A DNA stretch of 64,000 nt from Lithodes maja (GCA_037953745.1 JBAKBP010003173.1:94956-158955), one strand, 5' to 3'. Shown: positions 21,294-33,230, numbered from the stretch's first letter. Program-made: numbers and translations. Notes: a model not told the origin generated them from the sequence alone.

Positions 21294-22847
21294 TTACTGG
21301 GGGAATATGATCTCTGGCTGACAAAACTTTGGGGTTCGAAGCACAATCACACCTGCCTCTCTAGCATATAGCTTCCGAAGCAGGCTAACCAGCTTATCAT
21401 ACAATCTTTGGTTTGCTGGAAGATCCAGATGTACACCATCTATATCCAGGTCACCGGTGGTAAGCGGTACGGCCACAAACTTATGTTTTGTGTCAGGCAG
21501 TCTCAACCACAGTATACGGTTTACAGAGTTTTTGATCCTGCGATACTCGGTAAAATCAAAGTCCCCTCACCCGAGTGCGGCACTCTATCGTCACAATACG
21601 GCACTCAGTGTTAGCCTCTATCTCCAGGTCCAGCACCAAATCCTTTATCTCATGTGCAGTGTGTGGAAAGGGAGTGGGCATTAACTCAATTCAATGTAGC
21701 ATCTGTCTATGTTGGGTACACCATGGGAGTAAGCGCTGTAGTAGAATAAAGGGGCCCCTGCCGAAGGATAAGTCAGAAATAGAGAATTTGAGTGCGTAGT
21801 GTGCAAAGGCGAGCTTGTGTTAAGTGATGATCCTGTGACTGTGAATTTTGGAAATGAGTCTTTGGAGCTGGTGAACAAGTTTTGTTACCTAGGAGATACC
21901 ATCTCTGCCGGTGGTGGGCCGAGGCTGCCACTGTTGCTAGAATTAGGTGTGGCTGGGGGAAGTTCAGAGAATTGATGCCAATCCTGACCATGAAAAGAAT
22001 GCCTCTCCCCCTGAAGGGAAAGGTGCATGCCTCATGTGTTAGAAGGTGCAATGACGTATGCCTCAGAAACATGGGCCCGTTAAAGTAGAGGATGTCAACA
22101 GAATGGAGCGTAATGAGATGAGAATGGTGAGATGGATGTGTGGGGGCCAGGCTACAGGATAGAATATCAAATGTTGAGCTGAGGAGACGTTTAGGTATAA
22201 AGAGTATTAGCGAGGTGATGCGTACAAGTAGACTGAGATGGTATGGACATGTGGAGAGAATGGATGAACAAAATTGGGTGAAAAAATGCAGGTCTGTGAT
22301 TGTGGAGGGAGCTGCACCAAGGGGTGGACCCGAGGAAGACCTGGATCGGACTATACGCGCCGATCTCAAATCCAAGAACTTGACAAGTGAAGCAGCCCTT
22401 AACAGGGTTGCCTGGAACGCCACCATTAGGACAAGAGACTGAAACTGCACTTATGTGTAGAACACTCAGTCTTAACATTTATGTATGTATGTATGCTAGC
22501 TAGGGCCCTTGGCGAACAGTCTGGCTTGATGTCATTACCGCCGATCACCAAAAAGTGGTTCGGGTCGATATCTAATAAGCCTATGCCACTGGGGGGGATC
22601 CTTTCAGATCCTGAACTTTCGCCCCAGGTACCCCAAAATAACGAAACTTAAATTCGCGATTGCCTGAGGGTGTAGAATATGTATTATACCCCTGCTCTGC
22701 ATTCGCGAGCCGGACGGCGTAAGAATGTCCTAATACTGCCACTCGATCGAGATCACCGCTATCAGCAACCGGTGGTATGAAGCCTAATCCTACGGCCCCA
22801 GGATCTTTCGTCCTGCACCCGGGCTGTGTACCACTACCACTGCTCAT
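21294..22847 (-). pseudogene. SGNH-hydrolase-like ORF upstream of BEL gag, split by a LINE
   Basis: A genuine ATG at 22847 lies 43 nt after the BEL primer-binding site. The four SGNH blocks can be read in order. GHSYA near 22720-22733 supplies the Ser. FGVPGAKV near 22620-22645 supplies the Gly. GGNDI at 22528-22542 supplies the Asn. DGVHLD at 21423-21440 supplies the Asp-x-x-His. Between the third and last blocks the RTE-like LINE tail (about 21655-22495) is inserted; on its far side HEIKDLVLDLE continues the domain. Two small frameshifts are visible, one at the C7 run near 22590 and one near 21560. Family members are esterases or acetylhydrolases; the substrate here is unknown. Such a domain is known in CR1-type LINE ORF1 but is not a standard BEL component to my knowledge. 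Confidence 0.72.
21655..22495 (+). mobile_element. 5'-truncated RTE-like LINE tail
   Basis: The plus strand shows a Cys-rich zinc-binding segment (CAVCGKGVGINSIQCSICLCW, about 21652-21715), then NKFCYLGDTISAGGG near 21868-21915 and the typical C-terminus RLGIKSISEVMRTSRLRW followed by YGHVERMD near 22185-22265. It ends in a short ATGT microsatellite (about 22478-22494), a common LINE 3' signature. At least two frameshifts are present. It interrupts the SGNH-like frame on the opposite strand. Confidence 0.75.
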
Positions 22848-22889
22848 TGATACAAACTTACGGCAAGGCTTGCTACTAAATTACTTCAA

Positions 22890-22909
22890 GTTCCCGGGTC
22901 TGGGCACCA
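22890..22909 (-). other. BEL primer-binding-like site
   Basis: Minus strand TGGTGCCCAGACCCGGGAAC sits two bases downstream of the 5' LTR. It starts with TGG and looks like the complement of a tRNA 3' end (T-arm GTTC and terminal CCA). I do not assign the tRNA species. Confidence 0.65.
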
Positions 22910-22911
22910 TA

Positions 22912-23627
22912 GTAACTAATTCTCTATGACTATGAGGAATTACTGAAATTAGATCAAGTTCAAATATAAGATTATCGGTATTGAAGGAGCGGGAATCACA
23001 AGAGAATAGTTAAACAAGCAAATGGCCTAAATATAGTGTGGGTTAGAAAAGGGCACTCCTATACGTAGCTCCTTTAACTAAACACAACAATGATCAGATT
23101 ACGTTAAGTTAATATTCATACAGTGCTAAGATAAAGCTTAATAGGATTCACTCAAATAATATACAAAGTATATACATTACGTTGGCACTTAATGCACAAC
23201 GAAATGATAAACACAAGAAAGTTGGAATAGATGTAGTCTTGTCTGTGGACTGGCGAGGACTGCTAGTGGGCCAGGGTTATCATCAGGGACCTAACGTATT
23301 TCCCGCCTTGCGCAAGTCATGCAGGTGGACGTCTCACATAATATTACAATAGTGACGATCAAGCTCTATCCAAAGCTTATATATAATATATACAATATAT
23401 TAATATTGTAAATCAATGTCAATGGATAAATAATAACTAGCCGTTTAAGACTTATAGATATATTTTAGTACCAATTCAAACCACCTGGGCGCTCCACAGG
23501 TGCGCGGGTGATTCGAAAAGAACAATAGGTACGAAATGACGAGGTGTAGATAAGATAGATAAGAAACAAATAGAAAACAGGACAAATATCATACCACACA
23601 TGCAATGTCTCTATCGCATCCACGATA
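22912..23627 (-). repeat. BEL 5' LTR
   Basis: Direct repeat of 5431-6148. On the minus strand it is the upstream LTR, followed by the primer-binding-like site and the SGNH-like frame. Confidence 0.8.
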
Positions 23628-23737
23628 GTATGAAATAGCAATTAAATTACAAATATATGATCAGGAAGGTAACGGAAGTCAGCAATGGAAGTCAAGTAAA
23701 ATGGCAAAAAAAACAAAATCCCGGTCAGGCCCCCATT

Positions 23738-24850
23738 TGTTACAAACCCGGATATGAAGAGTTTTAATTAGGCCTGGTAAGCACTACGGATATGGTAACT
23801 CCCAAATTGTCACACTAGACTGAATAGATTAGAAGTGAATTAAGTGAGGAGCGTATTAGTCTGTTTAACAGACTTATGCCAAGACTCAGTAGTCTATTTT
23901 AGAGATGGTAGTTATAGCATATATTTTATTATAGCAGTTTATTTATGTAAGTTATTATATCATAAGCCACTTTGATCTTATAAACTTGACCACACCACTA
24001 ACCCCTTTATACCAAACTAATGCACATAATATAATGATAACAAAAAAACAAGGATAATATTTAAGGACACTAGTGCGACGGTATGAGAAACAATTTATTA
24101 GGGAAAATAGGGCACCAATAGATTCGCCATATTTTTCTCCATATAGTCCGCATGGAGGATTTTCGTTATCAACAAATTGAAAAATACCCACTTCACAGAC
24201 AAATACACCAAAAATCTAAGTCAAAGCGGGGGTGTGGGGGCGGCAGCCCCCACCTATAATACTAGGATAGGTTAGGTAAGGTTGTTAGGTTAGGCTAATG
24301 TCCTTTCAAAGGGTATAGGGTAGTAAACACTAGGATAGCCTATACCCGGTCAGAGGTAAGAAGAAGAAGAAGAAGAAGAGTCCTGCAGTAGTCTCCTTGA
24401 ATGCTACCAAAATAAGATAATTTTAATATATATATATATATATAATATAATATATATATATATATTTAATTAATTATAAAAGAAAGGAGTCTATATTATA
24501 TAAAAGAATTGCAAGTAACTAGATTAAAAAGGAAAATAATATATTTATATGAATATTAATATATACATTATAATCATTTATATCTATGAACAAACAATAA
24601 CAAAAAAAGGAAAACAAGAAAAGAACCTTATATACTAATGTAAACTAATGACACACGTAATAATAGGAATCAGGCTATGACAGACAAGACACTACTCCCT
24701 GGTTATCAGCACAGCTAGCGGTATTTAGTAGCACACAATACAGGATAACACCTCCACACAAATCTCCAGGAGCCGATATATCAAAGACGCTGGTTGAGTA
24801 TATACTGATTGCATATGAATTCAAGAGGAATTACAACACCCTCCGTCACA
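23738..24850 (-). repeat. LTR of a gypsy-type element with adjoining primer-binding-like site
   Basis: On the minus strand it would start TGTGACGGAGG (24850) and end TTTGTAACA (23738), the same terminal words as the Gmr1-like LTRs. Two bases further comes TGGGGGCCTGACCGGG, a plausible primer-binding site, then a T-rich leader cut by the BEL element at 23627. I could not find the partner LTR in the window. It includes a GAA run near 24360-24378, AT microsatellites near 24430-24470 and an 80-bp TTAGG-like core (24223-24302). It is a candidate 5' LTR of the element at 1-3357. Confidence 0.55.
24223..24302 (+). repeat. 80-bp hairpin plus TTAGG-like core, second copy
   Basis: Nearly identical to about 3567-3645 inside the inverted-repeat element. 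It has a GTGGGGGC/GCCCCCAC hairpin with a GGCA loop, then a degenerate (TTAGG)n stretch. Sequence on either side differs between the two places. Confidence 0.75.
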
Positions 24851-26509
24851 GCCTGAACCCCTTATACACGTACAGAAAGGTAACTAGAAAACAGAAGATT
24901 GGCAAGTACAGCGTCATCTATTATTAAGAACATTAAATAATACACAAAATGAATCAATTGACTCACTCAACTGAGACGTCATAGTCGACCCTGGCTGGCA
25001 CAACAAAACAACTCAGAGTGCCGAGCTATAGAGAGTCGAAAGGGGTCGAGCACAGCAGAAACTCTCGAAGCTTCACAGTGGCGAGGGATGTGACACGCAA
25101 TAATACGTATGAAAAACCTATCAATGAAATTCTGTGATGATAAATATTTATCATGACGGTCTCAATACTCTTTGACTTTTGTATATAGGAAGTGTTTTGC
25201 ATGACACGGCTGCATAATATAACTACACGTTCGTAAAATAACTACCTGAAACCAATTACGGAATTGATGCAACCAAAAGAGACCGTTGGGAATCTTTGGG
25301 AACATGTCCTGAAGTTCCCTTTCTGCTTCCAATCCACTCCCGCGATCTTTGGTCAGCTGGGAGGGTTTGGAACGTATTGTAATTCATATGAATTATGTAA
25401 TTCAAAGAAACTATTATCTCCTTCGATAAAATACTTAAAATATAACCATAAATTCAACAGCTGATCAAAATGTATCTCGAACTCTAGGAGAGGTTGATCC
25501 TATCGTAATAGATTAGGATATAAGAAACACAGATATCAATATACTAGAAGAGCTGTTCAAGAGATCTGATCTCATGGCTATGAGATAACATTCCTAAAAT
25601 ATATTTATTATCATTGTGACAATAGACCAAAACAATAATCTCAGCATCCTGAAGGAAATGTGGCTAATTTACAGAAATCCAGAACTATATGTAAGGAAAA
25701 CATACATTGCGTCGACTATATTCGCAATTAAGGAAAGTAGACAGACATAATGAAAATGCCATTTGACTGTGTGTCCCTTATGACACATCAAGCCAACTAC
25801 GAGCTTTGATAAACTCTCATCAGGAATATATCGCTTCCGGAGCTTATCAAAGCTCGTGATTGGATAAGACACTTAGGTATTTTCTTGACTCAGTCACATA
25901 AACTATGAAAATATTCATAATCTCTTCCAGTTAACTTTATGATACCTCAGTTAAGATAGATTTAAGTATGTTATTTTATGCGACTTTGATTTGTGATATA
26001 ATTTTTGTTCAACCATTAAATGATAACATGACTTGTAACTGCATACTGTAGAGAATACAAAGGAAATCAAGACAAAATATCAATTAACAAGGCAGATCTC
26101 AGCCCATGACGGTAAAGCACAACTCTTGCAAGGACAACAAATGGACGCGGTTTACTGATATTTCGGGAAGGAATGCACTATAGTTGATTTCGTATTGTGA
26201 ATACATCAAAAGCCAAAGAAATAGTAACAAAGTTGTGATGAAGTTTGTCCCTCGTTTCAGGTTATGTGCGTGATACCCCACAATTGTCCTGGGCTCAATA
26301 TGAAAAGTATACCTCAAACTTCTTCAGCACCTTCTTCAACCACGTCATATCCCCGTCCAGCAGAAAAGATGGAAGATTGGGCAAGAATCCGACCATCAGA
26401 TTGGAAACCTTGCAGCCCAAATTTGTTTTTCTCTTTTCTATGTGATTGAGAGAGGCAAACGGCAGAACTGCCTACGGCGAGTGCCTCCCCCATACTTGAA
26501 AGAGTGACA
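24851..26509. other. Unassigned sequence with one hairpin
   Basis: No coding similarity seen. At 25798-25855 ACGAGCTTTGATAA is followed, about 30 nt later, by its exact reverse complement, flanked by a weaker outer match (GTGTCC...TTAT against ATAAGACAC). The right end probably contains the 3' untranslated region of the Jockey-like LINE. Confidence 0.4.
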
Positions 26510-28780
26510 GGGCCAAAATCAAGGGACGTTCGAGCCAAAATGCCTGGACACATGGAGTTTGAAGCAATTTAAGTCATAGGAAGAGGGAAAGACTGATTCT
26601 GGGAGAGAGTTCCAGAGCTCAGCTGTTGAGTAGAAGAAAGACTGAGAGTAACGTTTCACTCTCGGGTTGGAGAGTTGCACAGAGTAGGGGTGGGATTGAG
26701 TTGCAAGTCGGGTACCACGTGCCCTACGTAAAGGAGGTGGTATACACTGGGAAAGCTCTGAGGAACACTGATTATTATAGTAGCGATAGAATAGCGAGAG
26801 AGATGCAACATTGCGGCGGAGAGAGAGAGATTGCAGAGAGTTGGTGAGTGGACGGGAGTTAATGATACGAAAGGCCTTCCTTTCAACTTTGTCTAGGAGA
26901 GCGGTGTGAGAGGAACCTCCCCACACATGTGAACAATACTCAATACAAGGATGCACTATGCCCCTGTACAGAGCAAGAAGCTGTGCAGCGGAAAAGAACC
27001 CCCTAAGGCAGTTGAGCACACCCAGCTTCTGGGAGGCTGCTTAAGCAAGACTGGTAATATGGTCCTTCCAACTGAGAGCAGAAGAAAAAAAGACACCAAG
27101 AATATTGAGAGAAGATGAAGGATTGATATTTGTATTGTTGAAGAATAAGGGATAGTCCGCTGAGAGTTCCTTACAGGTAGATAGATGGAGACATTGGGTT
27201 TTGGAAGCATTAAAGGTAACAAGGTTTTCTCTGCCCCCAATTGGAGATAGTATTTAGATCAGAATTTAAGAGTTCTATGGCTTCATTAAGTTTGTCTTTG
27301 AGGGATTGCTGGCTGGGGCATTCTGAAAAACTAATGGAGTAGTGTAAGGTTGAGTCGTCTGCGTATGAATGTATGGGAATTGAGGTACAGTTGAGGAGAT
27401 TATTTATAAAAATTAGAAAGAGAATAGGAGATAGGACAGAGCCCTGAGGAACACCGGAGTTTATAGGGTGAGGAAGTGAACAATGGCTGTCCACAACCGC
27501 GTCTATGGAACGGCCGGAAAGGAAATTAGAGACAAAGGCACAGATGGAGGGATAGAAACCGAAGGAGGGTAGTTTAGAAATTAAAGATTTGTGCCAGACT
27601 CTATCGAAGGCCTTCGATATGTCTAGTGCAATAGAACAAATCTCGCCGAAGTCCCGAAAGGAGGATGACCAAGAGTTAGTAAGATATGAAAGAAGATCAC
27701 CAGTAGAGCGACCCTTAAGGAAGCCATACTGGCGATCTGAGAGCAGATTATGAGAAGAGAGATGCTTAAGAAATTTGGAAGCAAGAATAGTTTCAAAAAC
27801 TTTAGAAAGACATGCGATGAGAGCACTTGGACGATAATTGGAGGGTTGAGAGCAGTCAACCTTCTTTGGGACAGGTTAAATGTGAGCAAACTACCAGCAT
27901 GAAGGAAAGACGTTAGAGGATAGACAGAGACAAAAGAGTTTGCCTAGGCAGGGAGTCAGCACGGACGCACAGTTTTTGAGAACAACAGGAGGAACACCGT
28001 CCGGACCGTACGCCTTATTAGTATTAAGCCCAGAGAGGGTAGAAAGTACATCTTTAGAAGAGATTAGGATATTAGGCATAAGTAAGAGAGAGGAGGGTGG
28101 AGAGGGAGGAATAGCACCGGAATCATCCAAGGTGGAGTTTCTATCAAAAGTTTGAGAGAAGAGTTTAGCTTTGTCAGAGGAAGAAGTGATGGTTGTGCCA
28201 TCAGAATGGGAAAGGGGAGGGAAAGACGAGGAAGAGAAATTATTGGAGATTTTTTGGCAAGATGCCAGAAAGCTTGTGAAGAGCTAGAGTTGGATAGTTC
28301 AGTGCATTTATTATTGATGAAAGACTGTTTGGCAAGTCGAAGAACAGATTTGGCTTGATTCCGGGCAGAAACATGGGAAGAATGAGATTCTTGAGTCTTT
28401 AGGTGTCGGTACCGTTTGAATGCTTCCTCCTTATTGCGGACAGCAGTAGAACAGGCGTGAGTGAACCAAGATTTTTTAGCATTAGTCTGAGAGAAAGAGA
28501 ATGGAATGTATGCTTCCATGCCCGATAGGATTACCTCGGTAATGCGTTCAGCACTCTCCAAGGGTCCCCGGCCACGGAAGCAGAAATCATTTCATGGGAA
28601 ATCAAAGAAGTACTGCCGGAGAGCCTCCCAGTCGGCAGCGCCAAAGTGCCACAAGCGCCGCCGGCTAGGAGGATCGGGTGGCCGTACTGGAGAGATAGGA
28701 CAGTTGACAGAGATAAGTTTATGGTCGGAGGAGCCCAAAGGAGAGAAAAATGCCCTATCTTGTATAAAAAGAAATAATTA
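26510..28780 (-). mobile_element. Jockey-like LINE, 5'-truncated, frameshifted
   Basis: On the minus strand it begins in the C-terminal part of the endonuclease (LGSSDHKLIS, near 28740), passes a linker (28561-28064) and enters reverse transcriptase. Motifs include DISKAFDRVWH (about 27610-27640), SGVPQGSVLSPILF (about 27430-27470) and the active site YADD near 27355. The C-terminal segment 27019-26519 (IEYCSHVWGG, AELWNSLPESVF) ends the ORF. At least three frameshifts separate the open pieces at 28130-27891, 27889-27623, 27494-27210 and 27019-26519. Catalytic residues survive but the gene is dead. Confidence 0.88.
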
Positions 28781-29349
28781 ACTGAATTGGTGAAACATCG
28801 TTCCAAGCTACCTCAATTCTGGTGTCAGATCCCTTGGATTAAACCATGACGAGTTGCCACCATCAATGAAGACGGGAGGGACCACAGGGATTTTGTCCCT
28901 CAATTTAAAAAAAAACAAAAACAATCAGCAAACCTAACGGAACTTCTTCTGTTCGCCGCGAACCTAACGTCACACATCCCGTTCGCACTATCAAGACCAC
29001 TCAAGTTATCATAGCCAAATCTGTTACGCTACCTCCCCATCATGAACAGTGGATTTCTATCCTACCCACCTTGCCCAGTGATGTACCGGGTAATCATCAC
29101 CCCGAACCTCCAAAGCCCCTTTGATAGAGACTGCCTTACCTCTCGAGCCATCATGTCCGATAAATTAAATTGCATCAAAATTGTTAAAATCTCTGACCAC
29201 CCCCTGACTTTGCCAAAAGGATTGGCTATAGGAGAGCTAGAAAATCATGATGAAAAATTATCCCTACCTGATGATAAAGAATCCGCCCCCCTCATAAATT
29301 CCCTGAGATTCTTTCCCAACTAACTCACCAACAAAGACAAGACCTACAA

Positions 29350-30830
29350 GACTTGATGACTTCGTTTCAAGACTTCTTCGCCACATCCAGCCGCGACGTA
29401 AGAAAAACCCAACTGCTTCACCACCCAATTCATACCGTAGGAACACCCATCCGTCAATCAGTTCGCAGGAAAAACCAGATTCAACGCCAAGAGGAAGATA
29501 ATCAAGTATAAGAAATGTTAGACACAGGAGTCATTCGACCATCTACTAGCCCTTGGTCTTCCCCTGTAGTTCTGGTCAGAAAAAAAGATGGATCTACAAG
29601 ATTCTGCATTGATTATCGGCAACTCAACGACGTAACCATCAAAGATGCCACACCCTTACCTCGCATTGACGATTCATTAGACTCATTGCTAGGCGCCAGA
29701 TGGTTCACCACCTTAGACCTCCAAGCCAGATATAGGCAAGTACCCGTAGTCCCTGAACATCAACAGAAAACGGCCCTCTCAACCAGCCAAGGTAGACTGT
29801 ATGAATTCACCGTACTACCGTTCGGATTATGTAACGGACCCGCAACCTTCTCACAGCTCATGGAATCTGTGTTACAGGGATAAACTTGGGAAACATGTTT
29901 GGCGTACCTTGATGACATCATCGTTTCGGAAAAACGTGGGCAGAGCACCTACAACGGGTACGCCAAGTATTCCAACAGATCCAGGATTCCAACCTAAAAC
30001 TCAAGCCCTCCAAATGTACCATGGCCCAAAAAGAAGTACAGTTCCTCGGCCACATAGTACCCGAAGAAGGCATTAAATTTCACTTGACCCAGCCAAACTC
30101 CAAGCAATAAGTGCCATAACCCCACCTAACAACGGAAAAGGAGTTCGAGCCTTTCTAGGATTAGCACCTTATTATCGTCGATTTGTAAAGAACTTTGCCA
30201 CCATAGCCAAGCCCCTACATAACCTCACCAGAAAAGAAGAGCCATTCCTTTGGACAACACAACGTCTACAAGCCTTCCATACCCTCAAAGACCTACCCCT
30301 AGCCGCACCAGTTGTTTCGTTTCCGGATTATACCCAACCTTTCCGCCTCACCACAGACGTGTCACTGTTCAGTATTGGAGCCGTCTCAGCCCAAACCAGA
30401 GACGGAAAAGAACACATCATTGCCTGTGCTAGTAGAACCTTCAATCCAGCAGAAATTAACTACCCCATAACTAAGCGAGAGTGCTTAGGAATCATCTGGG
30501 CACTTCAAAATGTTAAGGCATACTTAGCCAGACTCAAAGTCACCCTCATCACAGATCACCACGTCTTACAGTGGCTCCGGAAGTCAGATAAAAAAAATGC
30601 CCTAACAGTAAGATGGCGAGAATCCCTAGAAGAATATATCTTCGAAATAGCGTATCGACTCGGGAAGATACACACCAACACCAACGCCGTCTCTAGACTG
30701 CCACTACAGCCAACCTCCTCTGCCACCGCCCCCCAGAACCAACCCCTGCGCCAATACGTGCCATTCACCATCAGGATTCTACGGAGCAAGACCAACAACA
30801 CCTACTGCAACAATTCTAACTTCAACAAAA
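29350..30830 (+). pseudogene. Reverse transcriptase and RNase H of the conventional gypsy
   Basis: The fingers (VVLVRKKDGSTRFCIDYRQL) lie near 29564-29623 and motif A (FTTLDLQARYRQVPV) near 29704-29750. A single TAA at 29881-29883 precedes the active site YLDD (about 29902-29915). A one-base shift follows near 29930 and the thumb reads on in the next frame to about 30090. RNase H has TTDVSLFSIGA near 30353, ECLGIIWAL near 30480, ITDHHVL near 30549 and TNAVSRL near 30680, where the family usually has a D in place of that N. Confidence 0.85.
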
Positions 30831-30840
30831 AACAGATTGG

Positions 30841-31949
30841 ATGCCAAGGCATATTTTTTCCCAATTACAGAGAAAAGGAAATAACCTCTACACCCCAGAC
30901 AGAAAATGTTTCATCAGCCCCAACACTGCTCTATATACAATGCAATCCCTACATTCCCATAATGGCATCCATTTAGGACAAAGAAAACTTGTCGCCACAT
31001 TCCAAGAAGTTTACTGGACCCCTTCAACCTACTTAACTGCAAAGAAAGTAACCAAAGCATGCCGATCCTGTACCCTTGGGAAAGACAAGACAAGAACTCC
31101 AGGACCCTCAGGAAATCTCATAGCATCCAAACCATGGCAACTACTCGCCGTCGATGTTATGGGGCCCCTGGATGGTGTCAAAGGTTTTAAATATATAATT
31201 ACCTTTGTCGATACGTATTCCAAGTATGTAATAGCTTGCCCCACTAAAGAACACATTGCATTCGCAGTAGCTGAAGCAATGCTGCAACATGTCTTCCCAT
31301 ATTTTGGACTACCCCAAGCTGTCCACTCTGACAATGCCCCTGAGTTCACTGGACAAATGTGGACACAAATATCCCAAATGTTCGGATTTAAGATCAGCCA
31401 TTCCTCCCCTTACTGGCTCCAAGGAAATTCTGTTTGTGAGAGGAGCCACCGCACCATTGCCAACCAAGTCAGAACCCGGTTGCAACAAATGAACACAACC
31501 GATTGGCCCAGCCAGGTTCAAATCGTGCAATGGGTAATTAACACCTGCCCTCGCCATGACGGAATCACCCCCCCATGAACGAGATTTCGGAGAACCACCC
31601 CTGCTACTACCACTACGTCATCTGTCCGTTCGATACGAGCCCTCGTCAAATTTGAATCAATCTCATCGATCTTAAAAACAGACTGAGACAACTGCAGTAC
31701 CTCCAGGTTCTTCACCCCGACGAGACCCCAAAAATCAACACACACCATGTAAGCGATCTTGTCATGGTAGCACAACTACCCGTGCCCTCTAAACTCAAAC
31801 CAAAATACAATGCCCCTTCGAGATTTTAACAGCACCAAATTGCTATCAGGTCACGGTTAATTACCACGGGGAATCCCGCACATACCGTAACCGTTATGTA
31901 CGCCGGTTCCAACCTCTAGATGAAAATTTGTCTATGCTAGTTAACCCCA
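30841..31949 (+). pseudogene. Integrase of the conventional gypsy
   Basis: The frame 30841-31578 carries an H2C2 module (HSHNGIHLG ... CRSCTLGK, about 30950-31085) and a DDE core with AVDVMGPL, HSDNAPEF and GNSVCERSHR. A stop at 31576-31578 and further shifts separate it from the C-terminal part near 31820-31930 (CYQVTVNYHG, YVRRFQPL). The catalytic acids are present. Confidence 0.85.
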
Positions 31950-33230
31950 ATGATGATCCTAGCCTTTTTCCAACCAAAACAGAGACTTTGCTTCCTCCAC
32001 CCAGTTCCCACCATCTTCCCCCCCCCCCCACCCCCTGCTCTACCTCTTCCCCCTATTCCTAACATTAAACGCATTCCATCTATTCCCCAACCTATTCCCG
32101 CACCTACTACATACTTTACTAACCACCCTACTACTATGCCTCCACCTACTCGACCTTTCTCAGCTTCTCCCATACATACCACTATTCCAAGCACTCACCC
32201 TCCACCTCCTATCACTCAAAACACTCCTATCATCCCCACATCCATACAACAAACCCCCTTTCAGCCAAACACCTCCCCACCACGACCCAAACTTCTTCAA
32301 CCACCACACCCTCTACCAACACTGAACTCCCCATTTTTTCTCCGTCAACAAACAGTCAACCAACCTCCTTCCCTTTCTCTCATTCCTAGTACAACTAACT
32401 CTCCACCTAACCCTACATCTTCAAACTTAACCTCTCCTCTACCTAAATCTCCTCAAAAACACTCCACCTCTACCATGCAGAACATTTCTACTCCCCTCCC
32501 TTCCAAAGCCAAATTAACTCTACCCTCTCCATTACAACTTCCTAAAGCAAGACCCTCCCCCCTCCAGAAACCCCCAACTTTCAAACTTCAAAAAACCCAT
32601 TTCCGTTCTTCTCCCCCACTAACCCCATCTCCTCCTAGTATTCCACAGCCGATGCCAACAAAATCTGGCCGCCGTGTAATCCACCTGTCACCCATGCACC
32701 TGCGGACCCCTCACCTGTCATCGTTACCACTGCTGAGTCTTCAGCTACTATCAACCCGCCTGCTGATCATCCACCTGTCCAGCCTGCACCTGCCGGCCAC
32801 CCCACGCAAACAAATAAACTTGAAAATTACCCCAAGTGTACACCTGACAACCCCCACACTTCTCATACACCACCTAGACCCCCTGACCTTGACACTACTA
32901 AGCTCATCCCACCAACTCCCGACCCCACAAGTGACCCTGACCCTCCTCATATGCTCATTCCAAACTCTAACTCAGCTCCTACAACACCTACCAAGATGAA
33001 AGTTAAGTCTCTCTCCCAAGTTAAATGACGACATTCCAATCCACACACCTGCCCAGCTAATTGACCTCATCCAAAACTCCAACACACCCCTCCACCTCAC
33101 CGTGTTCAGAGACGTAGCAGCCCCCAATAATGTGCAAGCCAGAGTATGGTACTATTTGTTAAAAAACCTCACGCCATACGTCCGCAGCAAAACATCCAAA
33201 ACGTACTTGTTGCAAGCCTGAGGTCGTGAC
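31950..33230 (+). pseudogene. Proline-rich extension after integrase
   Basis: Very C-rich DNA with long open frames in more than one register, so the true frame is uncertain. One register is open from 31950 to 32999 and is Pro/Ser/Thr-rich. Another gives a less repetitive segment at about 32660-33020. After a shift near 33020 a compact non-repetitive segment follows to 33218 (VFRDVAAPNNVQARVWYYLL). A tail after integrase with a small terminal module is unusual; it may be a pol extension or the remains of a third ORF. Confidence 0.45.

Larger units (their letters stand above)
5431..23627 (-). mobile_element. BEL/Pao LTR retrotransposon with two nested insertions
   Basis: Two direct copies of about 717 bp (5431-6148 and 22912-23627) bound minus-strand BEL-type coding sequence: gag, knuckles, protease and reverse transcriptase on the right, RNase H and integrase on the left. 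A primer-binding-like site adjoins the right LTR and a purine tract adjoins the left one. The flanks carry GTAT at 5427-5430 and 23628-23631, a candidate 4-bp target duplication, though the LTR ends are uncertain by about 2 nt. Removing the gypsy (8302-17658) and LINE (about 21655-22495) insertions leaves about 8 kb, a normal size for BEL. Confidence 0.85.

Noticed and set aside
31950..32999. A genuine 349-residue proline-rich protein exactly as framed
   Set aside because: The DNA is so C-rich that several frames stay open, and the start lies downstream of integrase sequence in another frame. Kept only as an uncertain extension.
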